Source: Psychrobacter fulvigenes | Lineage (GTDB): Bacteria; Pseudomonadota; Gammaproteobacteria; Pseudomonadales; Moraxellaceae | Direction of reading: 5' to 3' | Length of the DNA: 64,000 nucleotides | Assembly: GCF_904846155.1 (NCBI RefSeq) | Contig: NZ_CAJGZP010000001.1 | Coordinates: 2,418,001-2,482,000 of the forward strand | Shown: piece by piece, positions 37,748-47,784 of the stretch | Layout: each line of letters begins with the position of its first letter | How positions within the stretch are numbered: position 1 is the first letter of the stretch | The notes under the pieces: model-generated | Databases searched by the model: none | What the model was told of the DNA's origin: nothing | What the model saw: only the letters and a program-made list of their open reading frames with translations | Position numbers and translations under genes: made by a program

Positions 37748-38368
37748 TTAAAAGCCTGATAATTGCTGCAGCGTCGCTTTTAGCAAGCTTTGCGTATCTT
37801 CAAAGACATCGCCGTTACGCTTCGCGGCTTTGATTGCTTGTTGAGCTTCTTTTTCTTTATAGCCCAAGCTAATCAAAGCACCTTCTACTTCAGCGATGAC
37901 ACTGCCTTCATGAGAGACTGCTACTGGCTGACTGGTAAGCTCTAAACCACTACTATCCACTTCGATATTCTTCAACTTATCTTTTAGCTCAATAAGTAGA
38001 CGCTGTGCGGTTTTTTTACCGATGCCAGGTATACGCGTCAGTGCCGTCTCTGAATCTTGTTCAACATGCATCTTTAGCTCGGCAGGCGACATGGCAGACA
38101 GCATGGCCAATGCCATTTTGGCACCAACACCATTAATCTTAATCAACTGCCGAAAAACATCACGCTCTTTACGGTCGATAAACCCATACAGCAGCTGCGC
38201 ATCCTCGCGCACATGAAAATGCGTCCAAATACTGGCTTGCTGCTCAAGCTGTAATTGACAAAATGACGGTAAAGGCAGCTCAATATCATAGCCTACGCCA
38301 GAGGCAGTCATAACACAGGCCGTTGGCGCCATCAAATACTGCACCTGACCAGTAATCAGTCCTATCAT
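37748..38368 (-). CDS. ruvA: Holliday junction DNA-binding protein RuvA
   Basis: RuvA tetramers bind four-way junctions and load RuvB. The 206-aa protein starts MIGLITGQVQYLMAPTACVM, with the OB-fold (residues 1-65), helix-hairpin-helix region (VFRQLIKINGVGAKMALAML; LTRIPGIGKKTAQRLLIELKDKL) and C-terminal RuvB-contact domain (EGALISLGYKEKEAQQAI). ATG 38368, with GAGAGGA upstream, is chosen over an adjacent in-frame GTG. Confidence 0.97.
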   Translation of the reverse strand: MIGLITGQVQYLMAPTACVMTASGVGYDIELPLPSFCQLQLEQQASIWTHFHVREDAQLLYGFIDRKERDVFRQLIKINGVGAKMALAMLSAMSPAELKMHVEQDSETALTRIPGIGKKTAQRLLIELKDKLKNIEVDSSGLELTSQPVAVSHEGSVIAEVEGALISLGYKEKEAQQAIKAAKRNGDVFEDTQSLLKATLQQLSGF

Positions 38369-38465
38369 CACTCATCCTCTCTTATAACTATGAATTAAGC
38401 TGCTTTTCTAAAGTTCAATAATTACTGAGCTGCAATCAACACGCTAAGCGATTGAATGACTCAAC

Positions 38466-39503
38466 TTATTGATAAAAATCAACCATTGCCTCAAGACTAA
38501 TCGGGCGAATCTTATGTGCTTGACCTGCAGAACCAAATGCTTCAAAGCGGTTGCTACAGATATCTGACATCGCTACCATAGAAGCTTTGAAGTATTTGCG
38601 TGGATCAAACTCACTAGGGTTTTGTGCAAGATACTGACGGATAGCACCCGTTGACGCCAAACGTAAGTCAGTATCGATGTTTACTTTACGTACACCATGC
38701 TTAATCGCTTCAACGATTTGCTCAACAGGTACACCATAAGTCTCACCAATATCACCGCCATTTTCATTAATGACTTTTAGCCATTCTTGCGGTACTGATG
38801 AAGAGCCATGCATGACAAGATGTGTATTAGGAATACGGGCATGAATCTCTTTGACACGCTCAATAGATAAAATATCACCTGTCGGTGGACGCGTGAATTT
38901 GTAAGCGCCATGACTGGTACCAATAGCAATCGCTAACGCATCAACATTGGTATCTTTTACGAACTGCTCGGCTTCATCAGCACTGGTCAATAACTGCTCA
39001 CGATCAAGCACCCCTTCTGCACCAGAGCCATCTTCTTCACCGGCCATACCAGTTTCAAGGCTACCCAAACAGCCGATCTCGCCTTCTACAGACACGCCAC
39101 AAGCATGGGCCAATTTGACAACTTCGCGGGTAACACTGGCATTATAATCATAGTCCATCGGTGTTTTACCATCTTCACCGAGCGAGCCGTCCATCATCAC
39201 TGATGAAAAACCCTGCTGAATTGAGCGCTGGCAGATAGCTGGTGACATACCATGGTCTTGGTGCATAACCACTGGAATGTGTGGCCATTCTTCAATCGCA
39301 GCGGTGATTAAATGACGCAAAAATGCCGAGCCTGCATATTTGCGCGCTCCAGCGCTGGCTTGCACGATGACAGGTGAGTCACAAGCATCCGCAGCCATCA
39401 TGATTGCGCGCATTTGCTCTAGATTATTCACATTATATGCAGGAACACCGTAGCTGTGCTCAGCGGCATGATCTAAAAGTTGACGTAAAGAGATTAAAGC
39501 CAT
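38466..39503 (-). CDS. fba: Class II fructose-1,6-bisphosphate aldolase
   Basis: Zinc-dependent aldolase that splits or makes fructose 1,6-bisphosphate. The 345-aa protein has the Calvin-cycle-type class II pattern: [20 protein letters not shown] with catalytic Asp and zinc His, [22 protein letters not shown] and [12 protein letters not shown]. No potassium-type or class I features. It is followed downstream by ruvA and preceded (403 bp) by the Ala-rich lipoprotein gene. Together with pgk and gpmI in this window it covers part of lower glycolysis/gluconeogenesis. Confidence 0.96.
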   Translation of the reverse strand: MALISLRQLLDHAAEHSYGVPAYNVNNLEQMRAIMMAADACDSPVIVQASAGARKYAGSAFLRHLITAAIEEWPHIPVVMHQDHGMSPAICQRSIQQGFSSVMMDGSLGEDGKTPMDYDYNASVTREVVKLAHACGVSVEGEIGCLGSLETGMAGEEDGSGAEGVLDREQLLTSADEAEQFVKDTNVDALAIAIGTSHGAYKFTRPPTGDILSIERVKEIHARIPNTHLVMHGSSSVPQEWLKVINENGGDIGETYGVPVEQIVEAIKHGVRKVNIDTDLRLASTGAIRQYLAQNPSEFDPRKYFKASMVAMSDICSNRFEAFGSAGQAHKIRPISLEAMVDFYQ

Positions 39504-39906
39504 AAAACGCTCTCAAGTTGGAATGAAACAGGATGATATGAATAAATAAGGATGAAAGTTGCTATAAATACATACCCAGATCTATTACGCAGTGATTATA
39601 GCAAATATTCCCTTGCTCTCGTAGCTGTTAGCACGGTATTTAAAAACCGCCTACGTATACGCATGACAAATCTTAGAACTTCCTGTATTTAGAACTCACT
39701 GTATAAGTGACCCTTTATAATGAAATAAGAACCCCGATCAAATAAGACAGTCAAAAAAAAGCCTTGGCGATAACCAAGGCTTTTTAACTATATTCAAGGC
39801 TTATATGCAATTTTTATTAGCTCACAATTAACACGTTGATAGCTAATTAATTACTACATTAAAATCTATACGATCACTGTCTACCTAAAGATATGGTAGT
39901 AGCAAA
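39504..39906. other. 403-bp non-coding gap upstream of fba
   Basis: Holds the upstream region of fba and the terminator of the next gene at 39754-39786. I saw no ORF, repeat or clear promoter besides these. Confidence 0.5.
39754..39786 (-). terminator. Intrinsic terminator after the Ala-rich lipoprotein gene
   Basis: GCCTTGG and CCAAGGC with long A and T runs on either side, loop of six bases; would work in both directions. Confidence 0.85.
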
Positions 39907-40317
39907 TTAGTACTGTTGATCTTCAGCAACTTCTGCATTTGCTTCAGCATCGGCAGCGACATCAGACGCACCGTCAGCAACTGCATTTGCACCATCAGCA
40001 ACTGCTGAGGCAGTACCAGCAACCGCTTTATTAGCGCCTTCTGTGATGGCTTCACCTGCATTGGCGGCAGCATCAGTAGCAGCGGCACCAGCAGTCTCTG
40101 CGCTATCAGCTAGCTCAGCACCTGCGTCTTGAGCAGCAGCTTCAGCTTCTGCAGCCGCGGCTTCTGTCTCTTGAGCAGCAGCGTCAGTATTGGCAGCAAT
40201 ATCTTCGCCAGCTGACTCAACAGTAGCTTCAGCTTGATCTTCAGTTTGTTGGCTACAGGCAGTAACTGCGAAAGTACCAGCAAGAATACTAGCAAGTAAC
40301 AAATGACGTTTTAACAT
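39907..40317 (-). CDS. Small Ala-rich lipoprotein
   Basis: 136 aa. The signal sequence MLKRHLLLASILAGTFAVTAC ends in a lipobox (VTAC), so the mature protein would be lipidated on the Cys. The remainder is almost entirely Ala, Glu, Asp, Asn, Gly and Thr in helical repeats (AAAAEAEAAAQDAG; AVADGANAVADGASD), reminiscent of spacer-like or LEA-like lipoproteins. No enzymatic motif. ATG 40317 is chosen because AGAGG precedes it and it gives a proper signal peptide; a longer reading upstream is not convincing. Function unknown; an envelope structural or stress role is only a guess. Confidence 0.8.
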   Translation of the reverse strand: MLKRHLLLASILAGTFAVTACSQQTEDQAEATVESAGEDIAANTDAAAQETEAAAAEAEAAAQDAGAELADSAETAGAAATDAAANAGEAITEGANKAVAGTASAVADGANAVADGASDVAADAEANAEVAEDQQY

Positions 40318-40541
40318 AATAAACCTCTTGTGAATGATGCATATCAAAGTACATAGTGGCGCTATTTTATAGATAGCAAATAAGACATGCAATAATAATT
40401 TGTAGCAAGTTAACAAATAACAACTACTTGATAATAGTCATCAACCATCAACTGTACAGCTGTATAACGAATATAATATCACCTATAGACTATAGCAGTT
40501 ATAGTTTGCGTTTTGTACGGATAATGTTACCGAATTGTATT

Positions 40542-41756
40542 TCAGGCTTCAATCTCCAATGCCGCCACTGCTGGCAATACCTTACCTTCGACAAATTCTA
40601 AGAAGGCGCCACCGCCTGTCGACATATAGCTCACTCCGTCAGAAACTTGATATTTATCAATGGCAGCCAAAGTATCACCGCCACCAGCAATCGAAAACCC
40701 TGTACTGTCTCGTACCGCTGTTGCCAAGATTTCGGTGCCAGCACCAAACGCATCTACTTCGAACACACCAACTGGTCCATTCCACAAGATGGTCTTGGCA
40801 TTCATGATAGCCTCGGCCAATTGTTTCGCACTCTCTGCAGCAATATCTAAGATCATATCGTCAGCACCAATGTCACTTACAGCTTTGACAGTGGCTTTGG
40901 CTTGTTGCAATGAGCCTGTAAAATCGTCAAAGCTGATATCATTCTTATCGGCAACAACAACATACTCAGGCAGAAGAATATTGGTTTTACTCATAATGTC
41001 ACGAGCAGTATCCACTAGGTCCGCTTCATATAAAGACGAACCCACATCATGCCCTTGTGCCGCCAAGAAAGTATTGGCGATACCGCCGCCTACGATAATC
41101 TGAGTGCACACTTCAGCCAGGCTATGCAGCACTTCAAGCTTGGTAGATACTTTTGAGCCACCAACGATGGCTAGCATAGGCTGCGCTGGCGTCTCAAGAG
41201 CTAGGCTCAATGCGTCAAGCTCTGCGGCAAGCAAAGGCCCAGCGCAGACTGTCTTGTCCGCTTGGCGCATCGCTTGGGTAACCCCTTCTGTGGAAGCCTG
41301 TGCACGATGAGCGGTACCAAAAGCATCCATCACAAATACATCACATAAGTCAGCATAAGCTTTTGCTAGCGTGGCATCATTGTTTTTTTCACCCTTGTTG
41401 AAGCGTACATTCTCTAACAGTACCACTTCCCCAGCTTTGATATCGACACCTGCACTCAGATAATCACCGCTAAGCCTCACTGGGTTTTTTATTTGCTCAG
41501 CCAGCTCGTTTGTTAGATACTCAGCAACAGGAGCAAGCGAATATCTCGCTTCCGCAGAGCCTTCTGTCGGACGACCTAAGTGTGAGCAGACAATCACGGC
41601 AGCGCCTTTATCTAGCGCCATCTTGATAGTTGGAAGACTTGCTTTCAGACGTGCATCGCTTGCTACTTTGCCATCTTTAATAGGTACATTGAGGTCTTCA
41701 CGAATCAGTACCACTTTATCCGTTAAAGTCAGCTCACTCATACGCAGAAAATTCAT
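40542..41756 (-). CDS. pgk: Phosphoglycerate kinase
   Basis: Transfers phosphate between 1,3-bisphosphoglycerate and ADP in glycolysis. The 404-aa protein has RLDNVP-equivalent [14 protein letters not shown], the substrate-binding [20 protein letters not shown], the [12 protein letters not shown] hinge and the C-terminal nucleotide segment [27 protein letters not shown] 41756 is preferred; a GTG at 41768 overlaps the ribosome site. It is 224 bp upstream of the Ala-rich lipoprotein gene on the same strand. Confidence 0.97.
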   Translation of the reverse strand: MNFLRMSELTLTDKVVLIREDLNVPIKDGKVASDARLKASLPTIKMALDKGAAVIVCSHLGRPTEGSAEARYSLAPVAEYLTNELAEQIKNPVRLSGDYLSAGVDIKAGEVVLLENVRFNKGEKNNDATLAKAYADLCDVFVMDAFGTAHRAQASTEGVTQAMRQADKTVCAGPLLAAELDALSLALETPAQPMLAIVGGSKVSTKLEVLHSLAEVCTQIIVGGGIANTFLAAQGHDVGSSLYEADLVDTARDIMSKTNILLPEYVVVADKNDISFDDFTGSLQQAKATVKAVSDIGADDMILDIAAESAKQLAEAIMNAKTILWNGPVGVFEVDAFGAGTEILATAVRDSTGFSIAGGGDTLAAIDKYQVSDGVSYMSTGGGAFLEFVEGKVLPAVAALEIEA

Positions 41757-42198
41757 TGTCAGTCCCACTCCTATGTCTATATATCGATTACTGAGTTTGT
41801 TTACGAAACTTGATAGCTGCCATAGTGTATAAATTAGCGCTGGCGCATTTTAAGCAAGAGTTTAGCATAACGTCAACTTTTCAATAAGACTATTCGCTAG
41901 CGATTCATGCATGCTACTAGCCACTATAGCCAAATATCATCAGTATTTATGATAAAGCCTAGGATATCCATTAGTGAATTTATATTTTCTATGATTATTT
42001 ACCGTTTATCGGAATGGTATAAATACCAAATAATCAATAAAAGCGATAATGAATCCATTAACATTTGGTGGTGGCGTACTACCCATATCCAGACTATGAT
42101 AAGAGTAGTAAACAATAACAACACCCAATAGCGACCCCACCATAATGAGATAAAAAAATCTTTATAAAATAGTGGATCAGCTATATTAGGAGACAATA
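41757..42198. other. 442-bp gap between pgk and the DksA-like gene
   Basis: AT-rich. The only ORF of note is a 65-codon hydrophobic frame on the minus strand (42196 to 41999) with a TTG start; evidence is too weak to call it a gene. AGGAGA at 42188-42193 is the ribosome site of the downstream plus-strand gene. Confidence 0.5.
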
Positions 42199-42528
42199 AT
42201 GAGTATTGATTTTAAGGTTGCTAAGCAAGAGTTGCTAAAATTAAAAGAAGAGTTTCAAACTCGCATCGATAAAATTGAAGATCATATCCAACATCCACAA
42301 GATGACCTAAATGAGCATTGGGACGATCAAGCGATTTCTTATCGTCAAAATGAAATGCGAAAGACCTTGTTAGGAGAAGCCCGCCAAAGTCTTATCTATG
42401 TTGAAAATGCATTGAATCGTATTGAAAACGGCACCTACGGGGAATGTGAAGTATGCGGTGAAGACATAGAGATCAAACGCTTAGAAGCGTTACCGTATGC
42501 CACCTTATGTATGGATCATGCTAAGTAA
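42199..42528 (+). CDS. DksA/TraR-type zinc-finger protein (C3H variant)
   Basis: 109-aa protein with an N-terminal charged coiled-coil (KQELLKLKEEFQTRIDKIEDHI) and a C-terminal DksA/TraR zinc-finger pattern YGECEVCGEDIEIKRLEALPY. Family members usually have four Cys; here the last ligand position reads CMDH, so the finger would be C-x2-C...C-x2-H. It is shorter than DksA (151 aa) and probably not the main RNA-polymerase-binding DksA; it is closer to the short TraR/YbiI-type or Moraxellaceae paralogues. AGGAGA lies six bases before the ATG. No operon partner. Confidence 0.85.
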   Translation: MSIDFKVAKQELLKLKEEFQTRIDKIEDHIQHPQDDLNEHWDDQAISYRQNEMRKTLLGEARQSLIYVENALNRIENGTYGECEVCGEDIEIKRLEALPYATLCMDHAK

Positions 42529-42617
42529 GTCTTTGTTCTTTGTGCGCATGACCTATAGTTAGGCTCGCACATCAAAGCTTAATTCTCCTCAATTAATTAC
42601 CTTCATTAGGCAGGCAT

Positions 42618-43298
42618 TTACCAGTTGGTCAGTGCCTGTTGCCATTCATAGCAACGCTTTTCTACTGAATCTATTGGTAAGTCCATAATATCTCCTACCA
42701 CTGCTATATAAACCAATGGCAACCCCTTTAACTGACTGATATTCTCAGCGGTTAGTCCACCAATCACACATATATCAATATTTTGCTGACACCCTTCTGC
42801 TAACTGTTGATAAGAAACTGTATGGGCATGAGGTTTGGTAGATGAGGCAAATACAGCGCCCATTGCTGCATAAGTCGCTCCTGCCTGTTTTGCCTCTTTT
42901 ACTAGCGCTACATCGCCATGGCAAGTGCGACCGATAATCTGATCAGGCGTTAACGTCTGTTTTGCCTCATCAATATCACCATCACCTTGACCTAAATGCA
43001 CACCAACACCAAGTTTGCTAGCAAGCGCTATGTCATCATTGATAACGACTGGAACTTTATATTGCTGGGCTAATGCCACTATTTCCTTTGCTTCCTCATA
43101 AAGCTTTGCCTCACCGTTTGACTGTGCCAACACTTGCTTGCGTCTGATTTGTAGCAGCCCAATCACTCCTGTTGCCAAAGCAATTTTCAACTTACGATAA
43201 AGCAATTCAAACTCATCATCATTCGTCAGCAAATACAGCGTAGGCACCGTTGTTTTTATCATAGTAGATGTTTCTGGTATGGTAGATGCTTTAGTCAT
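42618..43298 (-). CDS. thiE: Thiamine phosphate synthase
   Basis: Couples HMP-diphosphate with the thiazole phosphate to give thiamine phosphate. The TIM-barrel protein (226 aa) shows LLQIRRK (pyrophosphate site), VVINDDIALASKLGVGVHLGQGD, IGRTCHGD and MGAVFASSTKPHA. The start at 43298 has AGGGGTTGAT before it; the first ~17 residues are an extension relative to typical ThiE. No TPP riboswitch was seen upstream. It follows pbpG but the hairpin at 43325 separates the two. Confidence 0.93.
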   Translation of the reverse strand: MTKASTIPETSTMIKTTVPTLYLLTNDDEFELLYRKLKIALATGVIGLLQIRRKQVLAQSNGEAKLYEEAKEIVALAQQYKVPVVINDDIALASKLGVGVHLGQGDGDIDEAKQTLTPDQIIGRTCHGDVALVKEAKQAGATYAAMGAVFASSTKPHAHTVSYQQLAEGCQQNIDICVIGGLTAENISQLKGLPLVYIAVVGDIMDLPIDSVEKRCYEWQQALTNW

Positions 43299-43324
43299 AT
43301 CAACCCCTGCAACGAAATAAGAAT

Positions 43325-43358
43325 AAAAAAAGGCCGTTATCTTAAATAACGACCCTTT
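43325..43358 (-). terminator. Intrinsic terminator of pbpG
   Basis: On the minus strand AAGGGTCGTTAT and ATAACGGCCTT form an imperfect 11-bp stem with a 5-base loop, followed by seven T residues. Confidence 0.75.
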
Positions 43359-43423
43359 AAACTTTTTACAAAGTTGTCATATATAAAGACATATAAACAA
43401 CCTAAGTATTATCAGCTACTAAT

Positions 43424-44497
43424 CTATACTGTACGGCGAGTAGCAAGGCTGGTTAAGATGTTTTTCGCATCGCCCCAACGTGTTGCTGAACTATTAGCAC
43501 CTAAGATAACGATAATAGCAGGACGGTTGTTCACACGTGTCTCCATAACCACACTACGACCTGCTTCGTTAATGAAGCCTGTCTTCGAAATGCCGATTGG
43601 ATAATCACCTGCTCTCACAAGGCTACTGGTATTACTGGCTTTATAAGTACGGTTGCCGCTTGAGTAGTTGGCAACAAAAAAGTCATAGCTTTTAGTAGTA
43701 GAGAAACGACGAATCACGTCATACTCACCTGCAGCACGTACCAGCTTTACCAAATCATTCGGCGATGAAACGTTACGCTTATCAAGGCCTGTCGGATCAC
43801 CGAAATATGCTGTTGTCATGCCTATTTCTTGGGCTTTGCGGTTCATGGCACGCATAAAGGCAGCATAACCACCTGGATAGTTACGCGCTAAGCTTTTTGC
43901 CGCAGGGTTCTCTGATTTCATCAAGGACATGAGCAAAAGCTCAGCACGGTTCATGCGATCACCTGATTTCAAGCGCGAACTGGCACGTTTAGGGCCAACA
44001 AAATCTTCTGGATCTAAGGTGATTTCTTCACGCATATCAAGCCCACTATCTAGTACAACCATAGCAGTCAGTATCTTAGTAATACTTGCGATAGGGCGTG
44101 CAATATCTGCATCTTTTTCATAGATAGATTCGCCCGTTTGTGCATCGACTACCACCACACTACGTGAGTTGGTGCTAATCGGGATCATGTCACTGCTACC
44201 AAAGCTACCGCGATAGGTCGTATTGTAGTTGTTATTGCTGCTACCGAAGCTATTAGCATTAGTCAGGTTAGTAGTACCATAACCATTATCGATTTTTTTG
44301 ATGGTAGAGCCAGTGTTCGTGTTAGCGCTGTACATAATATTACGTGCTTCTGATAGGCTATCAGCACCACCCCAGCCTATACGTGCATTAGAGTTTGAGC
44401 TGTTATTGATACTCAGCGCAGCTTGTGCAACACTGCCCAAACTCAAAGAAATCATGGCAGCAACTAACTGCTGTTTGGTTAATGGTAAATGTTTCAT
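43424..44497 (-). CDS. pbpG: D-alanyl-D-alanine endopeptidase (PBP7-type, peptidase S11)
   Basis: Periplasmic low-molecular-weight penicillin-binding protein that cuts peptide cross-links in peptidoglycan. A signal peptide (1-~27, ending AQA) is followed by an Asn/Ser/Gly-rich ~85-residue linker, then the catalytic domain: S138-I-T-K141, the SxN motif in KSENPAAKSL and the KTG motif in GISKTGFINEAG. The segment RPIASITKILTAMVVLDSGL closely recalls E. coli PbpG rather than DacA/DacC, and there is no C-terminal amphipathic anchor. 357 aa, longer than PbpG (~310) because of the linker. Confidence 0.9.
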   Translation of the reverse strand: MKHLPLTKQQLVAAMISLSLGSVAQAALSINNSSNSNARIGWGGADSLSEARNIMYSANTNTGSTIKKIDNGYGTTNLTNANSFGSSNNNYNTTYRGSFGSSDMIPISTNSRSVVVVDAQTGESIYEKDADIARPIASITKILTAMVVLDSGLDMREEITLDPEDFVGPKRASSRLKSGDRMNRAELLLMSLMKSENPAAKSLARNYPGGYAAFMRAMNRKAQEIGMTTAYFGDPTGLDKRNVSSPNDLVKLVRAAGEYDVIRRFSTTKSYDFFVANYSSGNRTYKASNTSSLVRAGDYPIGISKTGFINEAGRSVVMETRVNNRPAIIVILGANSSATRWGDAKNILTSLATRRTV

Positions 44498-45031
44498 TAT
44501 TCCCCCTGCTATTGCTATCGCGTCAGTGACTAAAGACTATACACGATTCACACGCGTAGTGTTTCTAGATATGTTTGTAGGTGTTCATATAGAGTTATTG
44601 TACATTTAGTGTATCATGGTTTGCATTTAAGTTTAATCTATCAGCTTGACTTCACAAGTTTTTTTGAAGATTGTTAATCTTTACTACATTCGCTTTAGCC
44701 TTGTGTAATATTGATTAACATTTGAGCAATATCGCCTATTTATATCTTACTTTCTCAGATTTTTCTGACATCAGCAAGTAATATATGAATTATTTTATGA
44801 TTAAATTAGCAGTCTCATCACGCAAACCTTAAGCTTAAGATCTGTCAAACACATCCTAATATGCTATAAATAGCAGTTTTTTGTTATGAAGATAAAACTG
44901 TTATATAAATTAAAACGCACTACTGGTATAAAACTACAACCCTATCAAAGTATTAATAATAAATATTAATTTTAAAGATGTTAGGGTGTTCCTGACGAGT
45001 ATCAATCTATCAAATGGCAAAGAGCACAACT
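44498..45031. other. ~530-bp AT-rich gap between pbpG and the GacA-like gene
   Basis: No ORF of substance. It contains short A/T palindromes (for example ATTAATAATAAATATTAAT near 44950) that may be part of the regulator's promoter; nothing diagnostic. Confidence 0.5.
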
Positions 45032-45667
45032 ATGATTCGAGTATTAGTAGTAGATGATCACGATTTAGTACGTATGGGTATCAGTCGCATGCTGGCTGAC
45101 AGTGCCGATATAGAAGTTGTCGGTGAGGCTGATAGTGGTGATATGGCATTAAAACTTGCCAAGCAGCTTAGCCCTGATGTCGTATTACTCGATGTCAATA
45201 TGCCTAACATTGGTGGCCTGGAAGCCACCAAACGCCTTGTTCAATTAGACATGGGTATCAAGATTTTGGCAGTGAGTAGCATGTCAGCACAACCCTATCC
45301 TTCGATGCTCCTTAAAGCTGGGGTGAATGGTTACATTACCAAAGGTACACCGCTTGATGAGATGATACTTGGTATCAAAAAGATATACCAAGGCGGGCGC
45401 TATTTTAGCCAAGATGTCGCTGAGCAACTGGCAGAAGTATTATTATCAGACAATGCCGCATCCCCTTTTGATTTACTCAGTGATCGCGAAAAACAAGTGG
45501 CCATGATGGTGGTTAATTGCCAAAGCCCACAACAAATCGCAGATCAGTTATTTGTCAGTGTTAAGACTATTAACACCTATCGCTACCGTATTTATGAAAA
45601 AGTCGGCGTCGATAGCGATGTCAAGCTGACTCATCTGGCCATACGCCACGGCCTAATACAACCCTAG
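45032..45667 (+). CDS. gacA: GacA/UvrY-like LuxR-family response regulator
   Basis: Response regulator whose homologues, driven by GacS/BarA, activate Csr/Rsm small RNAs. The receiver domain begins MIRVLVVDDHDLVRMGI, with the phospho-acceptor at D54 (VLLDVNMP) and Lys in GYITKGTP. A LuxR HTH follows (LLSDREKQVAMMVVN, QIADQLFVSVKTINTYRYRIYEKV). 211 aa from ATG 45032; an in-frame ATG at 45014 would add six residues. No partner kinase is adjacent, as is common for GacA. It lies just upstream of pilS-pilR on the same strand. Confidence 0.87.
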   Translation: MIRVLVVDDHDLVRMGISRMLADSADIEVVGEADSGDMALKLAKQLSPDVVLLDVNMPNIGGLEATKRLVQLDMGIKILAVSSMSAQPYPSMLLKAGVNGYITKGTPLDEMILGIKKIYQGGRYFSQDVAEQLAEVLLSDNAASPFDLLSDREKQVAMMVVNCQSPQQIADQLFVSVKTINTYRYRIYEKVGVDSDVKLTHLAIRHGLIQP

Positions 45668-45887
45668 ACTTCTACCTACTCTTACCAAAGAATGGATGCT
45701 TAAAATAATTGATGCTCAATAGTGCTTAATTAACACTGAATATCGGTACTTGCTAGACACACCACATTTATTAGTCGATATTTTTCGGCTAAAATGGCTT
45801 TTATACTCTCTTATACATATATATTTTGATATAATCCAGTCCGCTATAAACCCATATTTATTTAGCCAACCCTATACTGGTCGTTTT

Positions 45888-47696
45888 ATGAAACCTGCTT
45901 CTAAAAAAATTGCAGCTATCGTTAAGTTGCTACAACAAGGTGATACCTTACCTGTAGAACAGTTGCGTAAACTTGGGCTTATTTATAGCGCTTATCGACT
46001 ATTAGTCAGCGCCTTTTTTTTATTGATGGTATATGTTTCTGCCACAGCAGATGCCAGTCAACTTTTACCCAGTTTGGTTCAGCAGACTGCACTTGCATTT
46101 TACTTACTCATCAGTCTGATTTTATTTGGCCTGTTTTATGTAACGACTAAGCAGCAAAGACAACAATTAGCGCTGGGCTTAGTGCTCGATGTGGTCATAC
46201 TGAGCCTATTGCTCTATACCAATGGTGCACCAGACTTACAATTGACCATGCTGTACATGGTTGTAGTCGCCGCGAGCTTTATGTTGTTGCGCGGCCCGCA
46301 AGCGTTAGCGATTACCCTATTAGCGATTATATTTGTCATTTATCAACAGTTTTTTTATGCGATTGCCAATAGCTTGAGTTTCACCAATTTAGGTGATGCT
46401 TTACTGATGTCAGCCAGCTTTTTGGCGGTTGGTTTTCTAAGTTGGTCGATCTCACAGCGCTTGGTGCAGGTCGAAAACTTTGCCATACGGCAAGCAGATG
46501 AAGTAGAACGATTGAATGCGATTAACCAAGAAGTGATCAGTCATATGCTAAATGGTGTGATGGTCATCGACCAGCAGCATATTGTGTTAGCCAATCATGC
46601 AACTTACCACCTACTTGGCATGACTGAAGTACAAGAACCCACCTCTGAAATCACGCCAGCTAATACTGATAGATATTCACATGAGCGCAATAGCCTTAAA
46701 CAGCGGCAACGAAAATTTAAGAATCATCATAATCCGTTGACTGACTTTCAGCAGCAGCTTGCACTTCATCATGGTCAACTGCTCAGGAGCTGTCTATCTG
46801 TTGACACTGAACAGACGCACAGCTTCATTTATGAGCTACCCCACACAGTGGATGCGTCAGTTGTCGCTAAACTAAGGGTACAAGTGATTCCATTAAAAGA
46901 TCATAGCCAGCTGGTACTGTTTGAAGATTTACGTCGTGAGCAGGCCAATGCCCAACAATTAAAACTGGCTTATTTGGGTCAATTGACAGCCAGCATCGCT
47001 CATGAAATCCGCAATCCATTGGCAGCTATTTCACAAGCCAGCCAACTACTTATGGAAGATATCTTTGATAGCTCAAACGCTACTGATAGCGACCATCTTA
47101 GTTCCGATAATAAAGAGCAACAATTACAGATAGGCACTGAAGTGGATACAACGGGCAATTATGAGTTGTATCAGATGATATTTGAGCAGACTAAGCGCGT
47201 CAACCGCATTATCGAAGACGTACTAAAGCTCTCGCGACAACAACCTCCAAGTAAAGAAGATATTACCTTAGCCACTTGGATACCACAGCTGTTAGAAAAC
47301 CACTTTCGTGGTCATGATGTCTTTTTGCACACATACAAAAACCCAGTCATAGAATTCGATACCCATCAGCTAGAACAGATTTTAATCAATCTTATAAACA
47401 ATGGTTTGTTTTATAGTAGCCGCTCCCAACCACATGCCTATGTTGAGGTCGAGATTTACTGTATCCATGGCGATGTTATAATTGATATATTAGATGACGG
47501 TAAGGGCGTAGCAGCAAACGATATCGAGCATCTGTTCGATCCGTTTTTTACCACGGATAAAAATGGTACTGGATTAGGATTGTATTTATCTCAAGCATTT
47601 AGTGAGGCTAATCATGCTAGACTTCTGTATGTAGATCAACACGAAAAAACTTGTTTTCGATTGATCATACCAGCTGTTTCTTGCTCTGACACATGA
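45888..47696 (+). CDS. pilS: PilS, type IV pilus sensor histidine kinase
   Basis: Membrane kinase that controls pilin transcription through PilR. About six membrane helices (residues ~30-190) precede a PAS-like region and the kinase core: H-box ASIAHEIRNPLAAISQAS, N-box LINNGLFYSSRS, G1 DDGKGV and G2 GTGLGLYLSQ. 602 aa from ATG 45888; a longer TTG reading from 45750 is unlikely. The PAS and H-box helices hold polar insertions. Its position directly before pilR gives the assignment, as in Pseudomonas. Confidence 0.9.
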   Translation: MKPASKKIAAIVKLLQQGDTLPVEQLRKLGLIYSAYRLLVSAFFLLMVYVSATADASQLLPSLVQQTALAFYLLISLILFGLFYVTTKQQRQQLALGLVLDVVILSLLLYTNGAPDLQLTMLYMVVVAASFMLLRGPQALAITLLAIIFVIYQQFFYAIANSLSFTNLGDALLMSASFLAVGFLSWSISQRLVQVENFAIRQADEVERLNAINQEVISHMLNGVMVIDQQHIVLANHATYHLLGMTEVQEPTSEITPANTDRYSHERNSLKQRQRKFKNHHNPLTDFQQQLALHHGQLLRSCLSVDTEQTHSFIYELPHTVDASVVAKLRVQVIPLKDHSQLVLFEDLRREQANAQQLKLAYLGQLTASIAHEIRNPLAAISQASQLLMEDIFDSSNATDSDHLSSDNKEQQLQIGTEVDTTGNYELYQMIFEQTKRVNRIIEDVLKLSRQQPPSKEDITLATWIPQLLENHFRGHDVFLHTYKNPVIEFDTHQLEQILINLINNGLFYSSRSQPHAYVEVEIYCIHGDVIIDILDDGKGVAANDIEHLFDPFFTTDKNGTGLGLYLSQAFSEANHARLLYVDQHEKTCFRLIIPAVSCSDT

Positions 47697-47784
47697 CCAA
47701 AAATATTGTCTTAATCAAAAGAAGTTAAATAAAAAACCAATATTTGGTTCACAACTACCAACTTGAGTACATATGAGGTGATAT

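Noticed and set aside
40660..41103. 147-codon ORF on plus opposite pgk
   Set aside because: Antisense shadow of pgk; Ser/Ala/Ile-rich composition typical of such frames.
45750..45887. 46-residue N-terminal extension of PilS
   Set aside because: Starts at TTG without a ribosome site; ATG 45888 begins the conserved protein.
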